Of a DNA stretch of 64,000 nucleotides, positions 58,343-64,000 are shown piece by piece. Where the stretch lies: NCBI RefSeq assembly GCF_018873765.1, contig NC_057919.1:68752984-68816983 (forward strand), read 5' to 3'. The first letter of the stretch is position 1, and the number at the start of each line of letters is the position of its first letter. The position numbers were made by a program, and so were the translations under genes. Below the pieces are notes generated by a model that worked only from the letters and a program-made list of their open reading frames with translations, was not told where the DNA came from and did no database searches. The stretch is from Telopea speciosissima. Taxonomy: Eukaryota > Streptophyta > Magnoliopsida > Proteales > Proteaceae.

Positions 58343-58902
58343 ACAAAAACTTTGGGTTTAAGGGGAGTTTTGTTTGCCAATTTCCACCTATTTTGTATTG
58401 GAATCAACTGGGAGAATCCAACATCCGATTTCTATTTTTTACACTGTAGATAGAAAGAGGGTCTCTCTCTCATCTCATCACTCCCTCACTCTTTTCCCTT
58501 GTCTCAAAGCTTATTTTTTGATGAGGAGTATTATAATAGGGAAAAAGAAATCCAGGAGTATGGCCTACACCATCATTTCCATGAGTCTATCTCTCTTTCT
58601 CTCTCCTCTCCATATGAAAAGACACAGCTGCCCCCTTGTTTTGAGGAGGAGAGAGAGACAAATGAGAATCAATTATTAAAATTGTAAGGAGGATCATTGC
58701 CAAACTATGTGGCCTTTGCACCAATGTGGTGGTCAATGAAAGTGCACAGTAGGGCATTTGAACTTTTCATTTTAGGGGGCGGATGGTCATTTCGCCTTTA
58801 TTATGTCTGAGCATAGGAACCACACACAGTCTAAGTGACAACCTTCTTTTTCTCCGATTTTAAAAATCAAAATCGATAATTTGATCGGGAAAGAGAACAC
58901 TA

Positions 58903-59070
58903 CCTGGGCGTGTGCGATATATCGCCCCTGTGCCTAGATACAAGAGTGCATGAAATGACCATTGTTGCCCCAAAAAAATTCTGCCTTTCAATAAACACAA
59001 CGATCATTTCACGCACCCATGTGTTTGGATGCAAGAGCAGCATACTGCACTCACCCAAGTAGCGTTTTTT
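58903..59070. mobile_element. foldback MITE
   Basis: ACTACCTGGGCGTGTGC on the left is answered by GCACTCACCCAAGTAGC on the right. The arms extend through TGCATGAAATGACCATTGTT and its inverse. No certain duplication. Confidence 0.65.
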
Positions 59071-59940
59071 CTCCCATTTCGATTAGTTAAACCACCATAC
59101 ATGCTGCTCCCGTAGTTCTATGTATCAGCATAAGATCATTCGTATCGATCGTATCAAGAAGTTCGTATCAATAACGGTGGTGCCAATATGATGATTTGAC
59201 TTTTGATTGATAAGGGGATTATAACAAAACTTGACTCGATCCAATACAATTGATATGTTAGCACAGATGCCGTTACCGATAGCTTGATTTAGGACTTCAC
59301 TACTACTCCATGTATGGTACTAGTTTCTTGTGGGATTAATATCTTTTGCAATTCCTTCATCTTATGGTGTCTTGGAGCTTGGGTCTGAGAGCTCGGTATA
59401 TGAAAGATGCTTCATTCAATGGTATGATTTCAATTGACATAATTTATTTATTTTTCTTGAATTTAACTTTGTTGGATGTGACATCTTTCAGGTGTCATAC
59501 TCTTGGTATCCAAGAGGATTTTTTTCTTCCCGTTTGTTGTGTATAATAGCGTATATGTTTTTTTGGTTAATACTAGTAGTGTATGGGCTCAAGTGAAATT
59601 CGAAAAGACAGATGCATTTACTAGGGTTTGGCGGTTTGCCGTTGGCTAATGGCCATCCTTGAGCGTTGAGCCCCCCAAAATACCCGCTTTTGCGGGTCTC
59701 TCTCTCTTTCTCTCTCTCTGGGATTGTCTCTCTCGAGCGAGCCCTCTATAGGCTATACTATAGACCGCTAGGAAAGAGGGATAAAGAGCAATTCTTCTCT
59801 TTCTGTCTGAGGTTTCTCTCTCGATCCATCTATAATCTATGTTCTAGAACGCTAAGATCGGGGCAGAGAGATTAAAGGATAGAGAGTAAATCAGTCAGGA
59901 AGCGATATAAACGACGGGAAGATAGAAGTATAGAACGGAA
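59071..59940. other. upstream region of the 59952 gene
   Basis: No gene. CT-rich microsatellite sequence at about 59695-59722 (TCTCTCTCTTTCTCTCTCTC) is the kind of pyrimidine patch common in plant core promoters and leaders. No clear TATA box is seen. Confidence 0.4.
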
Positions 59941-59951
59941 GAACAAGCCAA

Positions 59952-60591
59952 ATGTCGAACAAATCACCAATATTTCCGATGCCAGAGCCTCGTCACTTTA
60001 GCGACTATGGTTTCGATCCCCAAATCGACTACTTTCAGGTTCCATTCACTTTCCTCTCATTTCCTTTTCTTTCTTCTTCTTCAGTTTTTCACCCCCTTTC
60101 ACCCTCCTTTTTCTTATATTTTGAAAAAAAAAAAGGTTCTAGAGGAAGCACGAAAGCACAAGCGGGAAACGTCCAGATCCGTAGATGCTCTGCACTTCAA
60201 GTTACAGAAACCCATAACGAAAGAAGACTCGAAGAAAAGCAAGAAGAAGAAGAAGCAGTGGTGGACAAATGCTCTCCTCTTCTGGAGGTGGAAATGGGCT
60301 CACGGTGACACCCCCAATGGTGAAGATTGTGGTTTCAACAAAAGGACCCGAGTTTGCAGAGGATCAATATCAGGACCAGTTTACATAACAGAGAGCAGAA
60401 GTGGGTCGACAACGCCGTACCGGACTAGTTGTAGGCCTGCATCGGGGCCGCTCGCTGGGACACTTATGCCGACAATGAAAGGGGAGATAGAGATACCTTA
60501 TCTCAGTCTCAGAGACCTCAACATAGACTTGGAGCCACAGCAACACCATCGAATCTCAACATCCGCCATGCCCATCTACTTAGTTACTTAG
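59952..60591 (+). CDS. conserved plant-specific protein of unknown function, 180 aa
   Basis: Two coding exons, 59952-60038 and 60136-60591, with a 97-bp GT-AG intron in phase 0. The N-terminus MSNKSPIFPMPEPRHFSDYG continues through FDPQIDYFQ|VLEEARKHKRE across the junction. A Lys-rich stretch (KKSKKKKKQWW, near residue 65) and an aromatic segment (ALLFWRWKW) follow. The C-terminal half has RGSISGPVYITESRSGS and TPYRT, and ends STSAMPIYLVT. I recognise the overall pattern as a small family found across seed plants without an assigned function. No signal peptide or membrane helix stands out; the basic stretch could be a nuclear signal. The acceptor is unusual (A-rich TTGAAAA..AAAAG), but skipping this intron would put the exons out of frame. 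Confidence 0.85.
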
Positions 60592-61650
60592 TTTTCTTTT
60601 CAGTTTCAGGTCCCTTTTTTTCTTCTTTACAAAAAAATTAGTCCTTTTTTAGAGTTTTTATTGGCCACTTTTGGATGTTTGATACTTGGATTGGATAACC
60701 CTTTCTTTTTTCATTCCCCAGAAGGCCACAGATGACAGAACCCACCCTGTTCCCTGTTTCTAGTTTTCTTGTTCAAATAGGAAAGGGTTCTCGCCTTTTG
60801 CAGCTTTTTTTTTACTGTTTTTTTCTGTGTTATCTCCTGTTGATTTTTAATGGCTAATGTCTTCAACACTTTATTAATTGTCTGGCATGCACATTGCACG
60901 ACGCAAATACCTAGACCCTTTTCTCCGGTGTGGATATCTGAACTGATCTGATAAGTAAATCTTGACTGTAAATCAGCCTTACCGTGTGGGGTATGGGACA
61001 GTGACCTGACCGTTCGCCCCAACGGGCAAACGTGGGAGCTGATAGGCGCCGCTGTCGGGAGTCTCGGCGACCCCGACACTAGTAGTGGGCGGTGGCTGGT
61101 AGATGCTAATGCTGCCTTGGCATATATGGCAACGGCCACTCCACCCCTTTTGAAAACTCATTTTCACAGGAACACCCCCACCACTACTACCACTACAAAA
61201 CTAATTTCGCCGGGTTTCAATACTAATGTCCTACTTTATTCGGGTGGGACCGGCAAAATTCAAATAATGGGTCCCACGCTTAAACTTGATCTTCTGATTC
61301 TAATACCTAATTAGTAGTATCAAGGGGCAGTATCTTCTTTTTATAATGGGAGGGGATACCTGCTAGGTTGCGTGGGTCTCACACTGGCGTGGGACCATAT
61401 CTCCCATTGAAGCCTCAGTTTTTTTTTTTTATTACATTGAATTCCATAACTTAGAGGTTTCCACGACTACCAAGGATAGGAGGCAGATTCTTTTGAGTGA
61501 AGATGTGCGGCCCATGCTCAGCAGCACAAGTGAAGGTCTTGAGTTGAAGTCACCTGACCTTTATCTTCCACCCCCTCCCCCTATACAATAGCTACTGATA
61601 AAAAAAAGAGGAGAGGAGGGGAGGGGAAGGGAGCATGGCCCAGCACATAT
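60592..61650. other. 3' flank, no further gene
   Basis: The minus-strand frame at 60979-61139 (TPDSGAYQLPRLPVG) is in a GC-richer patch but has no family match I can name and no splice context. The 61490-61610 stretch with CTTGAGTTGAAGTC and a CTACTGATAAAAAAAAG end may be a decayed SINE. Confidence 0.35.
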
Positions 61651-61884
61651 GAAAAAAAATCCTCTTCAATACCCTAAAAGTACAGTGCGGTGTAATTCAG
61701 GGCTTAGAGCTCGACATTTCTGGTAAGCATGACATCCAAAGGTGTTGACCTTGAGGAGAAAGAAAAAAAATGATTCAATTGACCTTGGATCATTGGATGT
61801 TGCATCTGTCAAGTGTCGATCTCTCAACCTCGAACCACACTACACTCGACAATCAAGGAATTGAAGAGGATTTTTTTTTTTTTG
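61651..61884. mobile_element. foldback MITE, AATCCTCTTCAATTCC family, copy 2
   Basis: The left end GAAAAAAAATCCTCTTCAAT is answered by AATTGAAGAGGATTTTTTTT. Inside, TCGACATTTCTGGTAAGCA pairs loosely with TGTCAAGTGTCGATCTC. It is a relative of 58101-58342. A third, one-ended piece lies at 61985-62010. Confidence 0.75.
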
Positions 61885-61908
61885 GATTAAAAGCTTGTAT
61901 AATAGGAG

Positions 61909-61931
61909 GGGAGGGGGAGGGGGGGGGGGGT
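61909..61931. repeat. poly(G)-rich tract
   Basis: GGGGAGGGGGAGGGGGGGGGG-like run. A second 14-G run lies at 48235-48248. Both can slip in replication or sequencing. Confidence 0.85.
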
Positions 61932-62159
61932 GACCTCTTATTTATTTGAGGAGTTGGTTTTTTGCCAAGTGAGTTGACCCCTTGGGATGAATTGGAGAGG
62001 ATTTTAATCCTTGCACATGCACAAGGCCAATGAGAGTGAGTGCATGCTGAAGCATCATGGGGTATGCAAGATTTTTGCCTTCTATAGGGGTGGCGAGGCA
62101 GTCATTTCGACCCCACTGTCTCTGTGGGCGTGGGTGATACACTCCCTCTCCATAAAAAA

Positions 62160-62560
62160 AAAAAAGGACTATTTTGTTTGAGGAGAGAGAATGTTAGTAT
62201 GGATGAGTCATTATGTGAGAGTTTGTGGGAAGGAATTCCCACTTCATCGTTTTCCCTAATTGAATATTAAACTTATCTACACAAATAAAATTAGAAAGGC
62301 AGTGTTTCCTATGATGCCAGAGTGGGAAGCCACACCAATAAAACAACGAGAGGACCGAAGATGGTTTTATTCAATAGGGGTCCATATTTTGTTTGAGGAG
62401 AGAGTGTCAATGCGGGATCCATGATTCATTATGTGAGAGGGTGTAAGAAGGAATTTCCATTACGATTTTGTTCACGAAGTGCACATTTTGTTTAAGGAGA
62501 GAGAGTGTCAGTGCAAGCCCCATGGCTCTGAGAGGGTGTGGAGAGAAATCCCTACTCCGG
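62160..62560. repeat. three diverged direct repeats
   Basis: TTTTGTTTGAGGAGAGAG, or a close variant, starts copies near 62173, 62390 and 62486. Each is followed by AGTG/TGTCA, then TATGTGAGAG or CTGAGAGGGTG and GGAATTCCC/AAATCCC-like sequence. Spacing is 217 and 96 bp. No open frame spans them. Confidence 0.6.
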
Positions 62561-62761
62561 CATCATGGGGATTTTTTCCCAATAAAAATCACTCGTCAGT
62601 ATGATTACTCACAGTACCTTCAAAATTCTATGATAACAATTATTTTGTCATTTCAAAGCAACCCATCTGCGCTTCTTGGTCCTCTTGGATCGAATAAGCA
62701 CTTGCCATTTCAAGCTTCTATTCTATCGTAGATTGCTCATACAATCTTACTGCACCATCAT

Positions 62762-63322
62762 TAGGGTGCAAGTTTGGCCTTGTCGGCCCGAACCCGTCCT
62801 GGCCCGCCCTGAGCCTGAACAAGGCCTGGGCTGAGATATTTGGCCTTGAGGGTGGGTCAGGGCTGGAAATTTCTAGCCCTGAGTCAGGGTCGGGTTGGGT
62901 TAGGGTTGAGGCCTTAGGCTAAGCTTGGCCCTGCCCGGCCCGACCCTAATTTAAGTTATACAATAGGGTAAAAATATATATTGACATAATATATACATTA
63001 TAAACTTTAAATGTCATCTACATTTTTTTATACAATATATTATATATGAAGACAATAAGTGATATAATACTTTTTATTGTAGTGTTATTTTATGTAAAAT
63101 TGATAATGTTCTCCATGGTCCATTCCAGCCCAAGTATTTCTTTCCCCTTCCCCATGATCAGGGCCAATCAGGGTCAGCCCGACCCGACCCTGAGGGCGGG
63201 TCAGGGTTGGATTTTTCTGGCCCTAAGTTAGGGTCTGGTCGGGCCTGGGCCTAGCTAAGGGGATTTAGGGTTGGGCTAGGGTTCTACAAAGCCCAGCCCA
63301 ACCCGACCCTGTTGCAGCCCTA
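62762..63322. mobile_element. hAT MITE with GGGTCGGG-type arms
   Basis: A 561-bp element whose left end TAGGGTGCAAG is answered by GTTGCAGCCCTA. The perfect 8-bp duplication ACCATCAT lies at 62754-62761 and 63323-63330. Both arms are GC-rich repeats of GGCCCGACCC, GGGTCAGGG and GGGTTGG, while the centre (62945-63110) is almost pure A/T. No coding frame. Confidence 0.92.
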
Positions 63323-63330
63323 ACCATCAT

Positions 63331-64000
63331 AGCCCCACTAGCCATACCCCTTCACTTTTTATGTTTTCTATAATACCCCTATTGCCTTTTACCATAAAAA
63401 AACAATGCAATGAGGACTATGGGCTCCATATTTCTCTACGAATAAGATCTATCATGATGGGCTAAGATATGTCAACAAAGGCCAAAAAGGTGGGCTTGGG
63501 TTTCATGTTATGGGCCCAGAGAATGGAACTGTCATTATAAAATGGGCTGGGGCAGCACTTCGATAACTTATGCTACTTCTGTCTTTTTCTCCTTCCACAC
63601 CACCACTATCTGTCTCTCTCCCATACGAATTCATTCTTTGCTATGAAGCTGTCATTGGGTAATGTGCCACTTGGATTGGAACTTGGAAGTTTTCTTTTTG
63701 CAGAGAATTTGCAGCAAATTTCCAAGGAATGCTCCTGGCAGAGGCTGATGGCTGATGGCTCACAAGACCACTTCAGATCCGACCACTTCGCCCTGAAAAC
63801 CTTATCTTTTGAGCGCAGGACAAAGTGGAGAGGGTGTGGAGGTGGTCCTCCAATGATGTTTTAACTTTCTAAGCAACAAATGGGTATACCATCGTAGGAG
63901 GGTCCAATCTAAAACCTTAACCTGGCTTTGCCAACACAATATTAGGGTCGTCCCCTTCAGTCTATGTTGACCCGGTCTGGTCTGGGCTGGCTTTTTGGGA
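63331..64000. other. no sure gene at the right edge
   Basis: A 73-codon plus-strand frame starts at 63643 after a CT-rich leader-like stretch (63575-63625). It has no recognised motif and no clear donor. It could be the first exon of a gene running out of the window, or chance. Confidence 0.25.

Noticed and set aside
60007..60591. Unspliced 194-codon frame in the 59952 gene
   Set aside because: It reads through the intron, giving a Phe/Ser-rich start not typical of the family. The spliced form joins conserved residues on both sides.
61490..61620. Possible SINE or tRNA-like sequence (CTTGAGTTGAAGTC, then ATAAAAAAAAG)
   Set aside because: Box A is not convincing and no duplication or cloverleaf could be drawn; left as a note only.
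1..64000. tRNA, rRNA, CRISPR and bacterial-type operon signals
   Set aside because: None were seen. The only tRNA-like sequences are the SINE heads and the copia primer-binding site.

Overview
This is plant nuclear DNA. The protein-coding genes have short exons with GT-AG introns, and they belong to land-plant families: a condensin II kleisin, a pectinesterase/invertase-inhibitor protein, an ATL-type RING-H2 ligase, a FAR1-domain protein and a plant-only 180-residue protein. The repeats are flowering-plant types: a Ty1/copia element, L1-type LINE remnants, Au-like SINEs, and hAT and Mutator MITEs. I cannot name the species. A woody or basal-eudicot-like genome is a weak inference from the TE load and the long TE-filled introns.

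Layout. 1-5002: TE-rich sequence left of the first visible exon of a condensin II subunit CAP-H2 gene, whose N-terminal exons lie outside the window. 5003-9741 (+): nine CAP-H2 exons, with a 729-bp MITE in the last intron. 9742-12900: no recognisable gene. 13033-13590 (-): PMEI-domain secreted protein with a TATA box. 13900-23800: gene-free mosaic of MITEs and a 1975-bp Mutator-like element (18795-20769). 23811-24806 (-): intronless ATL RING-H2 gene. 25000-35900: gene-poor, with a candidate Mutator element holding a dead JAC1-like exon (about 30118-30330), a CACTA-like exon (32282-32678, -) and a clear Pack-MULE (32820-34567) carrying a broken piece of an SRC2-like C2-domain gene. 35942-42826: an old solo LTR split by a degenerate Ty1/copia element (36086-41816). 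44981-47746 (-): FAR1 DNA-binding-domain gene with a 5'-UTR intron that contains an Au-like SINE. 47981-54330: several L1-type LINE remnants on both strands, one split by a solo LTR (50101-51465). 55000-59900: MITEs and a decayed SINE. 59952-60591 (+): conserved plant protein of unknown function. 60600-64000: MITEs and short repeats, no sure gene.

The genes are unrelated housekeeping, cell-wall, ubiquitin and transcription-type functions and form no pathway. Most of the interest is in the mobile DNA. Target-site duplications could be read directly for twelve elements (perfect for ten). They reveal one set of hAT-like MITEs (at least four well-bounded copies at 1162, 3848, 8282 and 14394) that share ends of the form CAWGGT...ACCWTG and 8-bp duplications, but whose bodies are packed with different short self-complementary motifs (GAGATCTC, CGATATATCG, CCGAT/ATCGG). 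They also reveal two Mutator elements with 9-bp duplications. One of these carries a 49-bp hairpin inside each terminal repeat, and the other is a gene-capturing Pack-MULE.
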